Assembly (NCBI GenBank): GCA_028554795.2
Contig: CM068835.1
Location: 61,163,219 to 61,227,218 of the forward strand
DNA length: 64,000 bases
Direction: 5' to 3'
Source of the DNA: Sinohyriopsis cumingii
Taxonomy: Eukaryota > Mollusca > Bivalvia > Unionida > Unionidae
A program made the position numbers and the translations under genes. The notes beneath the pieces are model-generated. The model ran no database searches. It saw only the letters and a program-made list of their open reading frames with translations, and was not told the DNA's origin. Positions 21,191 through 38,339 of the stretch are shown one piece after another (within the stretch, counting starts at the first letter, position 1; every line of letters starts with the position of its first letter).

Positions 21191-24020
21191 CCATTCCACC
21201 GGAATGTCTTTGTGTCTAAATTCATTGGAGAATTCATTCCACGTTGCTGGACCCTGGTATGCAAAAGAACGTTGTCCATATGACCTCGTTTTCATAGTAG
21301 GAATAATGAATAACGATTGTTAGAAGAGGAGCGTAAGTATCGTGCTGGTGTGTACACATTGCTGAGGTCGGATAGGTATGTTGGACTGGAGTCCGTCAGT
21401 GAAACGTAGCATAGAGAACACATTTTGTGTTTGATTTTGGATCGAATGGATAGCCAGTGTAGGGTACAGAGCAGCGGGGAGGTGTGCTCTCATCGTGGTA
21501 CTCAAAGCATGATCCGAACAGCTTTGTTTTGAACTTTTTGAAGTTTCTGGAGTTGATATTGAGAGGAACCACACATAACTGAGTTACGATAGTCCAGTCT
21601 TGAAAGTGCTAATGACCACACAATTGTTTTAGTGGTATCAAATTCAAGATATTTGCGAATGGAGCTGAGGCGTCTCAGCTTAAGATATGTAGCCTAGCAT
21701 ATGTTCATGACATGTTGGTGCAATGTGTGAGTACTGTCCAGAGTAACACCTAGGTTTCGTACTGGCTGTGTGAATTTAATGTTGGTGTTGCTGATATTTA
21801 TTGTTTGAGGTAAAGGATGTGAATGAGAAAGTCTTTGTGTTGTGATCAGAATGGCCTCAGTTTCATCATCATTCATCTGCAGCTTGTTACATGTCATCCA
21901 TGATTTCATATCAGAAATGCACCTCTCTACAGTTTGGATGGTAGCATCAACGTCTGTTGGGTGGCTAGATTTGTATATTTGGGTGTCATCAGCGTACAAT
22001 TGGTGAGACACTGGATGATGATCTATGACACTTGAGAACGGATGAGTGTATAGAATGAAAAGAACCACTCCAAAAACAGACCCTTGATGAACACCACAAC
22101 ATAGATTAACTGGGCTGGAGTGCATTCAATTTGCTGACATAATTTGTGTCCTGTTAACCAAGTAGGACTAGAACCACAGTAAACCTGTATCACGAATGCT
22201 AAATACATGCTGGAAACGGTGAAGAAATATATCATGGTCTATTGTGTCAAATGCTTCAGTGAAATCAACGAGGGTGAAGACTGTAATCTTTCCGCTTTCC
22301 AAAACAGAGACAATGTCATTAACTACTTTTAAAAGATTAGATTGAGTACTGTGGCAAGGCGATATGCAGATTGTACATTGCAAAAAGACTGTTTGAATTC
22401 AGACGAGATACAAGCTTTGATAGTACAACCTTTTCTAAGATTTGTGATATGAATGGGAGATTAGAAACTGGGCGGTAGTTCTTTAAATCGTTCTGGTCTA
22501 GTGTTGGTTTCTTCAGCAAAGGCTTTACAATGAAATATGATGGGAATTCCCCGGATGAGAGGGAGGTATTAATAACATAACTTAGTGAAGGCTTTACTGG
22601 ATCTAAGCACTCATGCAGCAGTAATGTTGGAATTGGACCAAGTTCACATGACTTTGGTGCACTTTTCTTCAGGATTGTACATACGAAATCCGTACAGACA
22701 GGTTAAAATGCTGCGAATGGTTGTCGCTGAAATTCTGTATCCGAACTGTATAGTGACGACGAGTCAGTTCAAAGTTTGTTGTCAAGCTTATCTCTAATGG
22801 TTTGTACTTTGTCACGGAAGAAATTTGCAAACAGGTCCGGAAGGTCAACAGGAGAGAAGGTAGTTGGAAGTGGTGTACATTTGTTCCTTGACATTAGCTT
22901 GTTAGTAATATCGAAGTGCTATTTGGAACTGTAACTTTCCATGATATTAGTACTGTAGTGGGCTGATTTCGCTGCATGGACTATGTGAGGTTGATCTTAG
23001 CGGCATCATATATTTACTTATGATTAGTGAGTCTGGTGGAAAGCCAAACCTCTCAGCTTTACGGCGGTCTCTTTTAGCAGTGCAAAGGTGGTCCCTAACA
23101 CTGCTATACCATGGAGAACACTTCTGAGTTGATGCTCTGCACTTGGTATATGGGGCATTTTTGTCGAGCAATGAACGCAGGCAGTTATCGAGTTGTTCTC
23201 TTGTAGGAGGTAAGCACATTGTTAAGTTTGCTTGGGTGTCATGCATTAGTTTGGTTCTATTTATCATACGGAGGTTTCTCTTAGTACAGATAAAGGTGGA
23301 GGGTTAAGGACTGATACGTCAAGATGACATATAATGCAGAGGTGATCTGATGCAAGTTCGTGGGATACCAGGGAGGACCGTAGAATGTTATCATCAGGTC
23401 TATGTAGAATCCAGTCTAAAATGTGACCATGTTTATGAGTGGGTTTGTTAACTGACTGTTTGAGGCTGAAATCATTAATGGCATCAATGAGTTGTTTTGT
23501 GTTTTGGTTTCCGGGACAGTCAAAGTGAAAGTTGAAATCTGCAAGAATAATCAGGTTTCCACCTATTGCATTTCCATACTCCAGAAGATTCGGAAACTGC
23601 TTCAGAAAGAGAGATTCAGTTAGCTTGTTTTTCTATCAAAACGAGGGCGGTATAGGCAGGCAAAAATTGATTGACCTTTGTTCCAGCGTGAGTGTGGTTT
23701 TCACTATGATGTGTGGTAGAAATTGAAAGTTGTGGTGTGGTTAAGACGTTTGATCTTGGAGTTCTTTGTGATGACAGCAAGTCCATCTCCGCGAGAGTGG
23801 TGGGGGGAACGACTTGATGTAGTTATCGGTGGTTGTTAGATCGGCGCATTTGGGCTCATCGCCTGATGCTTTTAGCCATGTTTCTGTCAGGAAAAAGACG
23901 TCGATATTCTGGTCGTTGATATAATTAACTTTTTCTGTATGCTTCTCCAGTGGTCCTACTGATTAGGCATTGAATAATGCAATAGCAGAGGTATCTCTTG
24001 GATAGTTGACACAAGGGTTG
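21190..24020 (-). mobile_element. Dead APE-type non-LTR retrotransposon (CR1/Jockey-like)
   Basis: An apurinic endonuclease region (about 23975-23290) shows TETWLKAS, ILADFNFHFDCPG and HELASDH. The reverse transcriptase then follows in frame-shifted pieces: YRPVSNLPFISQILEKVV near 22480, LVDFTEAFDTIDHDIFLHRF near 22270, GVHQGSVFGVVLFILY near 22090 and the catalytic YADDTQIY near 21990, then the thumb region RNLGVTLDS. The C-terminal LSRLDY and LHWLSI segments lie near 21610-21460. Multiple stops and frameshifts show that it is inactive. Confidence 0.9.
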
Positions 24021-26914
24021 ACGATTTTTAATAGGAATTTGAATTAGCTTATCTAAATTAACGATTGGACTTTTAAATTGTTGAGCCGGAAAGGGCATAA
24101 GGAAGATAACTGGAATTCTTTTTCATGCTTGAAACAATGTTTCCTTTTTCGCTTCTGTTTACATTTAAGTAATGATGAATGCAGTCACAGTTCGTTTAGT
24201 CTGGAGCACAGTGTAGTGTGGACAGCAAAGGAATGGTCACTTAAATCAATTAATGAGGTTCAATCATATCATAAACTGGTTGACTGGCGAGTATCACTTG
24301 ATGGTGGTTTGTTCACCAACAACGCAAACTGGAGCAAGACAGGTGAGAAAAAGTCTATTTGCTCTCGTTTCCAAAACAAGGAGATGAAAAAACACATACG
24401 AACTGAACAGCCAATGCATGATGAACACAATAACGCAGACGAAGACAGGCAACAAGCACATATATTATGAAAACGGCACAAAAAACGGAACAGCATCTTC
24501 AAGCCCGTTAAGCGATAGCGACCATCTTGACACTTATTCCCATGTATTTTTCTTCACAAAACCTAGCAACTGTAAATGAATGTATGTGTTAAATATACTC
24601 AGTAGCACGGAATTAGTTCTCCGGTTTTAAATTAATTGTTCTTTCTACAAAATCTAAATCGTAGCTCCAAAATGAAAGCTGGTAATGTTTTATTCGGAAG
24701 CTAGTAAATGTTCGGAAGCTAGTAAAAGTATTTTTTTAAAGACATTGATAAAGGTTTGTGTACATCTTGTTTAAAATTGGCGGAAACTTTAACCGCTGCA
24801 AATTTGACAGGCCGGTAATCTGTAGGTTTAGACATTGTCTACGTCATCCATCAGCACAAAGTATTTGCATGACGTAGCACATGGTAATATTCCACATAGA
24901 GAATCCTAATTCATATGTTTTCTCGTGGTTAAATTTGATCTAATAAATTTCAATCTGCTTTACAATTTGCGGCGTGAAAGCATTAAGCCGAAATTGTTAT
25001 TTAGTTTTGAATAGAAATTAGCACCGTTACCACATACCGATGCTGGACTACGCAGCCTTTCATGTCCGAAAAAACATTCGAGATGATATTATCTCGTATA
25101 ACAAAACTATTTATCTGTCATGGCACATCATTATTTTACAAATCAAAATAGTTGCACGATTTTGTAAAGGTAGTTTAGCTCTGGGATGATTTCATCGTTT
25201 TCAATAGTTTGAGTTTTTCCTTCGCATTGTAGAGGATAACGTGAGTAAAAGAGAGTATCTATCTGACATGATGCAACGGTGTCATTTCCAGCGGAAATGA
25301 TATATTTCTGCATTTTATTAATTCTTCTCTCTTTCAATTGAATTCATATACAATTTATATATTCGGGTTAAAATCAATACATGATAACTTTTCGGAGATT
25401 GTTTTGATACAGATGTAGCCTTAAACATATCATTGTATAACTGAACATTTTCTTCAATGACAATAGCGAAGTATAAATTACACTGCAGCTGTACATTCCT
25501 GTTTCCTTTCTTAACTTACCACAATTTTTATTGTGTTGAAGTTTATCGTCTGAGTAAATGTTCGTCACAATTCTCAATTCTTGGTATGTGATTAAAGGGA
25601 AAGTAAAAACGTGATTCAGACTGACGTGTCTGCATATAGAAAGTTACAACATATGTAGTTGCTGGCGAAGGTTGTACGACATATTTGTCTTATCCAGACA
25701 GAGTATGAAATTCACATAGCTTACTGCAAGTCGTCATGTTCTAATACATTTTAATCAAGATGTTATTTTACTACTATCTTTGTCTACACTATTTATATCT
25801 TCTGACTAAATTTAAATGTAAAATGTGACTCCGAGTCTTCGCCAATGCATACTTATACGTCAGTAGTAACACAGATTGCAAGCGCACAATCAATTTCTGA
25901 AGGTATACAAGATCAACAGTCGATACCCGATAATAAAAGACGTCTTCTTGGTAACCTATCTATAAGGAAATGCCTTGTGATGAAGACTGCCGCGATTAAT
26001 GCTGCCACATGAAGGCAAAAGTAGAATTAAACCGGTGGGAACACTGCTCTGTATATTTTGAGAAGAACTTTATGTCCCAACCAGAAGATAGATAATAAAA
26101 ACAAAAAACAAGGGAATTTATGAAGGCATGGACTAGCTTGCATTCGATAGCTATTGCTCCATTTTACCGAAATCGGGTTGCCATTGTCACTGACATGAAG
26201 TCAGTTAGAGCCAACGTGTTTCACAAATAAGGAGGGCGTTTAAAATATGAGCGAAGTCGTAAAGCTGCAAATCTATAGAAAGGCGCAACAGCCAGTTGTG
26301 TTGAAGGCTCCAAAAAAGTCTATATCAAACACGAATTATTATCCTGTTCTTTTTCTGAGATTTTTATTAACCCACAGTGAACAGTATTTAGGACATCATT
26401 ATTACGATCTTGAAAGTACTGTTTTTCCAGATAATATATTTAGTCTGGGTATAATATAATCATAACATACGCTGAGTTGACAAAATCGCTAACATATTAG
26501 TCTACTTGCAGATTGCAGAAGAAATCAAAACAAAAGAAAGATTACCTTCTGAAAGTTTTACTTTTGTCACGTTAATGATCAACTGACCGACTAACTATGT
26601 TCTCATGCTCATATATGACCCCTACAATAATGGATATAAATATATTCTGACAATGCCATATATTGACAGACTGGAAAAATGAAAAGAAGAAACGTTTACG
26701 CCATGCCCAATGGCTTTAGAGAAATCTTTGTGGATCTGCTAAAAGATATAAATATTCAATATTTGTCCAAGTCACTCAGTCGGAGAAATATATAAATTGG
26801 AAATACTTCATTAAAGCTTAAAAGCCGGAACGTGGAAGCATTTTATAATGAATTAAACATTGATTAAATTACTATATTTTATGGAGGGATACAATGCAAA
26901 GACAATAGATGAAT
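24021..26914. other. Unassigned AT-rich sequence
   Basis: No gene, RNA gene or repeat array could be supported. The longest open frame (24078-24470, + strand) has no recognised motif. Confidence 0.4.
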
Positions 26915-26926
26915 ATAAATATATGT

Positions 26927-27163
26927 TGTTGTTGTTGTTGTGGGGGTTTAACGCCATTTTTCAGCACACAATAGGCTATACATGGCGGTCAGTATTATAG
27001 TGGAGGAAGAACCAGGGAAAAATACAGAAAGAACCACCGACCAACGAGAAGCTACTGGCAAGCTTTCTCATATACTAACATTGGCTGAATCCGAAACTCG
27101 AACCGGCGCAGACAGAGGTGAGTTGGCAGTGATCCGTAACGGAGAGCGCTTTTGACCACTCGG
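26927..27163 (-). mobile_element. tRNA-derived SINE, type 1, perfect target duplication
   Basis: Same family as 13394-13649. On the + strand the (TTG)n tail comes first, then the body, then the inverted tRNA-like head with box B and GACCACTCGG. The 12-bp ATAAATATATGT occurs at 26915-26926 and again at 27164-27175, a perfect target-site duplication. Confidence 0.88.
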
Positions 27164-27299
27164 ATAAATATATGTAGTAAAAGGAAGGACAAAAACGTGT
27201 GTTTGGTATTTATCAGAATATCTGTCTACCACATTTACGTTTGAATCATCAAATTTAATAATTGGTGACACAGCTAAAATGTCAAAACACAAACAATAT

Positions 27300-30640
<3,341 letters not shown>

Positions 30641-31536
30641 AACATATATTCATATACTTTTGAGGACCTTCACACATGACTACATTTCGAGGACCTTAAG
30701 AAGGAATGAATGTTAGAATGTTAGAAATTTAAAAGTAAGCTTAACTCTAAGTCAGGCAATATCTGTATCAGTTCATTTTTGCCGTATACTTCTTTAAACA
30801 TTATGAGGACTACTCTTACTTTACCATCATCCTGAGGACGTCATTGTGAGGACTCATTACAAACAATCAAAGACTACCATCAACCCGAGAACCTGAATAT
30901 TTATTTCATTGCACCTGTCCTTCAAAAACATGAGAAGATATTTATTTAAAAACTTAGGAACTAATTTATCTGCAATTAAAGATGTATACAGACAGACAAA
31001 CGAGCGTAAATGTTCAAATCTTTTTAAAATACAAGTTAAAGTGATTTTGCCAAAAACAAAACCTCATGCACTGTTTTGCAACTTTGTAACCTCTTTTATT
31101 GACACAATCAAAAGTTACCATCCAGTTGTAAATGTAAAATAGCATTATAGCAAAAAATATGAATCAAGTCTAGATAGTGCAGATTAAAACGTAAGAATAT
31201 AAAACATATATAAATCGTCAATTCATCTATTAAAATAAAAAATATGATTTCAAAAAATGTAGGGTAACACCAAAGCAATACAACTATCATATATCAGTTT
31301 GCCCAATGCAAATTCCCTGGAGCTGGTGTTGTTTTTGGGAAATCTGCGCTTGACTCATTAGATTACAATATGTCACAACTAAAGTTTAAATATTAGGCAG
31401 AATAAAACGGGAAGTTAAGGAAATTCCATTCCATTCGTTTTACAGTTAATTTTAATTTTGTTGATGCCTTAAAATCATAATAAATGAAGATAGATATGTA
31501 CGCGAGAAGCAAAGGAAGGGTTAGAATGATGATGTT

Positions 31537-31735
31537 GTGGTTGTTGTTGTAGGGTTTAACGCCAATTGTCAGCACACGATAGGCTATGCATGGCGGCAAC
31601 GATTAAAGGTACAGGAAGAGCCCGAGAAAACCCCCGGAGAGAACCAGCGACCCACGAGAAGCTACTGGCAAGCTTTCTCACATACCCACGTTGGCTGAAT
31701 CCGAGACTCGAACCCACGCAGAGATGAGATAGACA
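31537..31735 (-). mobile_element. tRNA-derived SINE, type 1, head truncated
   Basis: Tail, body and box B (CCGAGACTCGAACC on the + strand) match the other type 1 copies. The box A end is missing. Confidence 0.8.
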
Positions 31736-32168
31736 TAGATAAATATTTTATGTGTTTACAATATTTAGACACATTTATGATTTCAAATTGAAAGATGGTA
31801 TTAGTGAAGAAAGTAGAGCACTACAAATACATGATTAACTCAACTCAGTCATTGATATTAACGATCACCCCTTCATGGAACAGAGCATTGACATTAGTGT
31901 GGAATAAAAACCAAGCGAAATGATGAACAACAGGAGGTAATTAAAATATTTTAAGATATTTACGGTTGATCTAAATCATTATTCTGTTTTAATAACAGTA
32001 CTTTCGACCACAAAATCTCCCTCTGTCTCTCTCTCTCCCTTTGGTCGGCGTGTATTAACTTTCACCAACAGTCATAAGTCCAGGGTGATCTTTGGATGAC
32101 ACAAATAAAAATCTTTCTGTTAGCTTGTCTTTTCATAGAGTTTCGCCCGTATCTTGCTAATATTGTCC

Positions 32169-32198
32169 AGAGAGAGGGAGAGAGAGTGAGAGAGCGAG

Positions 32199-32232
<34 letters not shown>
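32169..32232. repeat. (AG)n microsatellite
   Basis: Interrupted GA-rich run, pure in its last 30 or so bases. Confidence 0.9.
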
Positions 32233-32235
<3 letters not shown>

Positions 32236-32333
32236 GCGTGGACATTTTCATATTTAATTAATAATAATCGGTTTTAGAACATTATAATAGGTTTAACAAC
32301 AACAACTAAAAGCAAGATTCACAACAGTATGGA

Positions 32334-32625
32334 CCGCTCCGGTGGACTAGCGGTTAATGCGTCCGCGTGAGATGCGGCAGGATCATACTACAGACTTATA
32401 AAAATGCTACTGCTGCCTCAGTAGGCGCTCATCATTAAAACGTCAGTGTTAGGACTGGTCGGCCTGGTGTCAGGATAACATGACTAGCGGGGGACATCCT
32501 GCTACATATCTGCGGCATGGTTCCCCAGTGCAAGAAATCACTGTAAACTTCCACACTGCAGATATCGTAGGAATATGACTGAAAACTTGCAAAGGCTACG
32601 TTAATAATCAGATCACAAACACACA
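32334..32625 (+). mobile_element. tRNA-derived SINE, type 2
   Basis: Head CCGCTCCGGTGGACTAGCGG followed by TTAATGCGTCCGCG is tRNA-like with box A. Box B is decayed. The body, with GACACCA/TGGTGTCAGGATAA and GCTACGTTAA, matches the inverted copy at 56765-57068. Confidence 0.75.
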
Positions 32626-35600
32626 TATACGTGTGAGTTCCACGTAGCCAAGAAATTTACCGTATAATGTCGACAGGGTTTGTAACTTTCTATATTTGAT
32701 TATATAAATCCGAAGGCAAGTACACATATACTGCTACAATGAACCATATTCTTTTAAGCTACTTGGTTTAAGTACAATTTTATGGTTTTCATGCATCCCA
32801 AATTCTTTATCTCCCTCACTCCAGAATCCTGAGTACGGAAAGCAGAAGGGATTGAATGAAATTTTGTACTCATTTAGAAACGGGGATAATTAATATTTTT
32901 ATCGTTATTTTCATTCGTCACTAGTGATTAATACGTGGGCAGAGGCAAAGGTGCCGTTGGAAGAATGTTTATATACGCAAAGTATTGTGTCATGGGCGAT
33001 CACAACTATTGATATACTAACAGTATTGATATATCAAATTGCTTTATACCAACACTCTAAAACCCATGTTATTTTTGAGAGAGAGAGAGAGAGAGAGAGA
33101 TAGATAGATAGATTGATAGATATAAATGTAACTGAGAAAATAAAATATAATTATATAGTACCTGTTGTCAAAACTTCTTCAAATATTCATGTTATGTCAC
33201 GGATTACAAAACGGAAATTTTTTCACTTTCACGGCGATAGACTGATTATAGAAATTATGGGTCATCATGTGAAAGAAGATTGCGATATATGTAGTCATAC
33301 ACAAAGGTGATGATATATGTACTTTGTGGAGATCGCAAAATACGAAAATTGCTAATCATAAAGAATTACTAATTGGACACGATATCTCCTAATTTTGTTT
33401 TGCCTTTCCCACGGTATAATGCCCGAGACTGCTATAAATTTCTTCCTGGCATCATGCATATAGATTCAAACGTCCTAATAACAATAATACGAGTGTTTTT
33501 TTGTAATATTCTGGATCAAATTGATGACTTGTTCTGGTAACTGATGACGAGATTTACAATTATAACAATTGTACGAGATAGGTTTAAGACATTTATACCA
33601 CTTGTCTATGTTTAACAAACACACGAATATTCCAATGGAAACAGAATGTGTGTTTGATGCTGCTTTCATGTGCACTGGTTGTTGCTCTGATTGGCACCTA
33701 GCTGCTGTTGTTAGGCTGCTATTGTACCGGCGTTCCACCAACTTATACTGGCGTGCAGGATGAGGTGTAAAAATGCCATGAACATACGTAAGATGGCATC
33801 CCCTTCTGTCGCTTCTCTTGAGATGTTCTTTCGACCGAAGCAGTATTTGTGTTGGCAGTCGCAGCTATTTCTGTGACACACGTGTGTAACATGATATCTG
33901 AAAATAATTTTTCCGGGAGCAACTAAAGGAATGGTCAGTTTTTGTGACCCGTGTCACCTGCCAAAATTCGTTCCTTCGTTGATACTAATTCATTCTGCAT
34001 TCGCGCTAGATTTCTCTCTAAATCGACATACCTATATGTGATCATGCCAGCTGGATGTGGCAGTAGGATGACGCCATACCTAAAGTAAAGGTGGCTCAAA
34101 ATTTCAACAAAGAAATCTCAATAAGTTTATATTTTTCAAGATCGGCTCCAAGATGCTTTCTATTGCTTATGGGAACGTGAACACGGCTTACAAGTGACGT
34201 CATGGAATATGCTATATATAGAGGATCTCAGATGGATAACGATTTTATACTGAATTTATGAAACTAGTTGAATAATGTCCAGCTTTTGCGAGCCTTGGAC
34301 ATTGTTCAACGATGTTGTAATATACGGATGCTGAAAAGGAGGCTTGTGAAGTAGCTTTAGCAGTATTCAATCATTACCCATCTGAGATTCTCTTTATCAC
34401 ATAGTTTGTATTTAGGTGGAAAATAATTTCGTTCATTCTGACAGACTGTGTACATTTCATTTTATTTGTGCATAAAATATAGTTCCAAACAATATTGAAC
34501 TACAAATCGAAGAAAAAGCTTCCATCCGAACAAACAGAATTCTTTATAACGACAAAATCATTTTTCAAAATAGAATGAATAATGCGATGTGATGCCACAT
34601 TAATACGGTAACCAGTAGGCCTAGATTACACGTTTACCCTAAAATGTCTCTTGCAGGACTAACGTTACATTGTTGCAATTTTCATGTGAAATAGGATTAC
34701 TTGATGCAGAAATTCCCACATTTACTGGAATGCATTTGTGACCGGATATATACAGCATTTTACTGAAACAATTTGACTGTACAGAAGACGTAAACAAATT
34801 TCTTTCTGAGTCAGATTTGCATCCCAAATATACTGTGTAAAGATTGGATAAAGTTCTGTCATTTAGGAGACCCATATAAGTTCAAATTCTTCTGTGAACA
34901 GAGGTGAGTTTATTTACTTCTATAAGTTAACATTTAAACCACTTTAGTATATACGGTGTATTATTTATCTATGTTACAGATATAACGCTCCCTCTCTCCA
35001 CCCCGCCATAATTTAAGCAATACCCTTAGTTTTACTTTTTATTGTTGTTCTTGTCTGTTAGCTTTTACGCTATGTTTCTCATTATGATATTGTTATACGT
35101 GGCATAACAAACCCCTGTGGGGGTAATATATCCATGTTCAGACAGCGGAGGTAATTTTTCCTCAATTTCCTTTCGTAAGTCCCGTTGAAAAATGGCCGCA
35201 AAATGTTCATTCAAAACCACACATTCAAGAAGGCGGGGTTAAAAACGTTTTCCCACTATCCCAGCAACTCAATAAAGAGGACACTGCAAAATAAGTTCAT
35301 GTCCTTATTTGGACTAATCAGAATCACATAAAGTGATATTTTAACATGTGGTAAAATCAAAAATATAAAACTGCACATACTATAGGAAACCTATACCTAC
35401 TATGTGATAAAAGATATAATTTTTCTTAGTAATATGGCATCGTACGATTTTAACTCGCCTGCCGGCTGGATCGTTTTGCAGCTGAAGCGTCATAAATTGA
35501 CTAACATTTTCTACATCTGTTTACGATATTATAAGCATATGGTATTCCGTCGAGGTCACGTCTAGGACAAAGGTAAAGCGAATATGTGAAAGGCGCGAAC

Positions 35601-36700
35601 GTCAATAGCGACGTGTTTAGAGTCTTGAACATTTTCTTACTGCCAGAATCTCAACTACCCATGGGCATATATCTGGCTTTTGACGCCATCAATCGTCATC
35701 AACATCTTCGTAAAAAGGGTTAAAAAACTAAATGCTCCGTATCACGCACGAGATAAGCGTTCTTCTCTTACACTTGAAGAGGAAAACTGCCGCCTTCATG
35801 CTTTTCGCCGGCTTGTTCAGGCAGATATTCAAGTTTTTTTCCGTATTTGGACATGCTGATGTTTCAATAAGTTTGGTTGTTTTGAAGTTTATGTCAACTA
35901 TTTTTGCATGTTAAGATTGCTGTCATTGCACGAATAATTAATTAAACATTTTTGAATAGTTTGAAACGACCGATTTAGTGTGACAATTGGTCTCGATCGC
36001 AGAATCTCAGTGAAGTTTATGGCAAAGCAAGAAAGGCCTCGTCGAGCTGGAGCCCATTAACGAGCAGAAACAAATAAAGATGATTTTTGTCCCTATTAAT
36101 AGAGGCATGTGGGGTATGATTATATTCGAGCGTTAGACATCAATGAGTAGCAGCTATCGACTTAATCAATAAGAAATCTTACTTCAGGTCAAGAAAGCAT
36201 CTCAGCAGATAGAAAAATGGTTAAATGCTAACGAGCTCCTAACCGTGTCTTGATCCTAGGACATGGCGATCAAACAAAGCCTCCAGATGCGAGAGATTAT
36301 CGATCTCAACAAAACGCTACACACTAATAGATACAATATAAAAATGCAGTTAAGGGATTGGTACGCGATGGTAAACAAAATATATCAACCAACTTACGGC
36401 TATTCGGGAGAACATGAGCAAAACTCTCCTTAAGGATAAAGCCATAGCTTAGCAGCTGTGAACAGTCTTCCATGAGTAGAGTATTACTATCGCTCGATTT
36501 GTACGTCGCTTCTGTTCATCATTAGCCCAGTTGTGCTTCAACAACTTTTCTACATATGGAGCAGTCTATTTTTGTCCGTACACAAAATAGAAGCAGGCAA
36601 CCTTTTCCGTAAAATGGCAAAGGCATGGTGTAGATAATCAACGATTTCATGTGGTGGTGCAAGTCATTATGCCTGAAAGTATAAAAGATGTCAATGCGTT
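32626..36700. other. Unassigned sequence with one GA/GATA microsatellite
   Basis: A (GA)n(GATA)n run lies at 33077-33110. No gene or RNA gene could be supported in the rest. The stretch from about 36000 has somewhat higher G+C and short open pieces but nothing recognised. Confidence 0.4.
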
Positions 36701-36744
36701 ATCATGTGCGTGATCCAGTGACTTCTCGGTACTACTGACAAATC

Positions 36745-36795
36745 TAGGTCGATGAGTCCGTAGAAGAAACGTCGCACCTGTGGCTGTCAGACCTA
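36745..36795 (+). ncRNA. Decayed hammerhead-ribozyme-like motif
   Basis: The order is TAGGT, C-GATGAG, TCC, GTAG, AGAAAC, a short stem region, GTC, then ACCTA pairing back to TAGGT. This follows the hammerhead plan (CUGAUGAG, stem II, GAAAC, stem III, GUC), but one core U is missing, stem II is nearly lost and stem III is weak. If real, it is a dead copy, as found in Penelope-like elements and retrozymes. Confidence 0.2.
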
Positions 36796-37214
36796 TTCGG
36801 CTTCCTATCCACCCCGGTGGCAATATACCTTTTCTATTTTTCTCTGGCTTCTTGAAACTATGCGTTCACCGAACGCCTATTTTCAGAGCCATACCGGATG
36901 TAGCTCAGTGTGCTCCTAACGCATTTGCTTTTGTAATCGCGAGAGTGACAGCCTCTAACAACTCTAGAATAGGTGAGCGAAATATAAGTATTCAGACGCC
37001 TTTTTGGTAATTGCTCTAAAAACGATTTCAATAACTTTAATGTTATAGAGGAGTTCTTTGTTTTCCCTCCTTAACACAAGTTAGGTTTTACTAGCTACTA
37101 GACGACAATTCCTGTTGATCTTGACGAAAATGATGGCAATGGTCATGCGATAATGTTTGGTCACACATTTTATTCTCGCAATCTAGATTTTGCTATGATC
37201 AACCTTATTTAAAT

Positions 37215-37688
37215 GTGCTTTGTGCTGTTCATAAGCCCGTCAAGGACATGATTCGGTTCACAAATGCCATCCATCATCATAAGTTTATTGGAGAAGATCA
37301 CAACAATGCACCTGTAATTGACAGCAGGTACATTTATAAGTGCAATAAAGCGTATGCTGATCACAGTCTGATTGACAAAACTCCAGCCGTCCCATTGAAG
37401 TGGTATAATTTATGGCATAATGTAGTGAAATATTTTGGCAAATCTGCTGACCTGTCTCGTCGTTTCAATGCCGGTCCACATAAAACCACAGCTTGCGATG
37501 AGCACATGCCAGTTTATTGTTTTCTAAGTCAAGCAAACTTTCGTCCGAACGTTCCAGATGACTGTTTAAGCACAGCGAAGCTTCACACTATCCAAATTTG
37601 TCAAATATCATGTACTACTGCCTATCAGTCAATTAGTCAATCAGTTCGTATGTTGACAACGCCACAAGCGCTTGTGTCGGTATGCTGA
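37215..37688 (+). CDS. Unidentified open frame, possibly part of a decayed gene
   Basis: 157 codons with non-random composition, containing FTNAIHHHKFIGEDHN, VIDSRYIYKCNKAYADHS and WYNLWHNVVKYFGKS. I do not recognise the family. Coding-like pieces in other frames precede it (for example NAFAFVIARV near 36920 and GHAIMFGHTFYS near 37150), so it may be the end of a gene broken by frameshifts. The last 30 or so residues look unconstrained. It could be a mobile-element or viral protein. Confidence 0.35.
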   Translation: MLCAVHKPVKDMIRFTNAIHHHKFIGEDHNNAPVIDSRYIYKCNKAYADHSLIDKTPAVPLKWYNLWHNVVKYFGKSADLSRRFNAGPHKTTACDEHMPVYCFLSQANFRPNVPDDCLSTAKLHTIQICQISCTTAYQSISQSVRMLTTPQALVSVC

Positions 37689-37699
37689 TGCCTTGTTGG

Positions 37700-38330
37700 G
37701 AGCTTATTTGCCATATAAACTGTCCTTGAGGGACAGGTTGGTGCCAGTATTAAGTGCGATAAAGAAGCGTAGATGCCCCTCCAGACCCCACATACAATGA
37801 CAACACTTCTGTGATGTAGTTGTTGGGATTATCCATAATTTCAATTATAACAAAAACTATGTTTTCAGTAACACTATCACATTACCCAACTGCATCATTG
37901 TTGTTGCCCTTTTGGAATAGAACGACTGTGTGTTTGGCTTCCAAATCAACCTTATGGACATTTTTGCAAAACCCGAATGCACAACTTTTGAGGCCGCAAT
38001 TTTACATTTCTGCATAAATATGTTTTCATTTTGATTTCTTTGTTTGCCATTTTCCATTTATGTACATATATATTTGTGATATTGATCAATGTAAATCTAT
38101 CATACTGTCAAAGGAGAACATGATAAAAAGTTTTCGAATAAATGAATTTCAACATAATTTGCAAATACATATATTTAGAATAAATAACACAAGATGTTAT
38201 ATCAAATCTGTTTAAAAATGAATCATGGAAAGGAGACACTAAAATTATTCTAGCACCAAGCACGGTAGCAGATTAGTCTGAACAGTAGCTATTGCTTATA
38301 TCAGAGTAGAGAAGAAGACAAGATATGACA
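37700..38330. other. Unassigned sequence
   Basis: No gene or repeat was seen. Confidence 0.4.
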
Positions 38331-38339
38331 ATGACCTTT

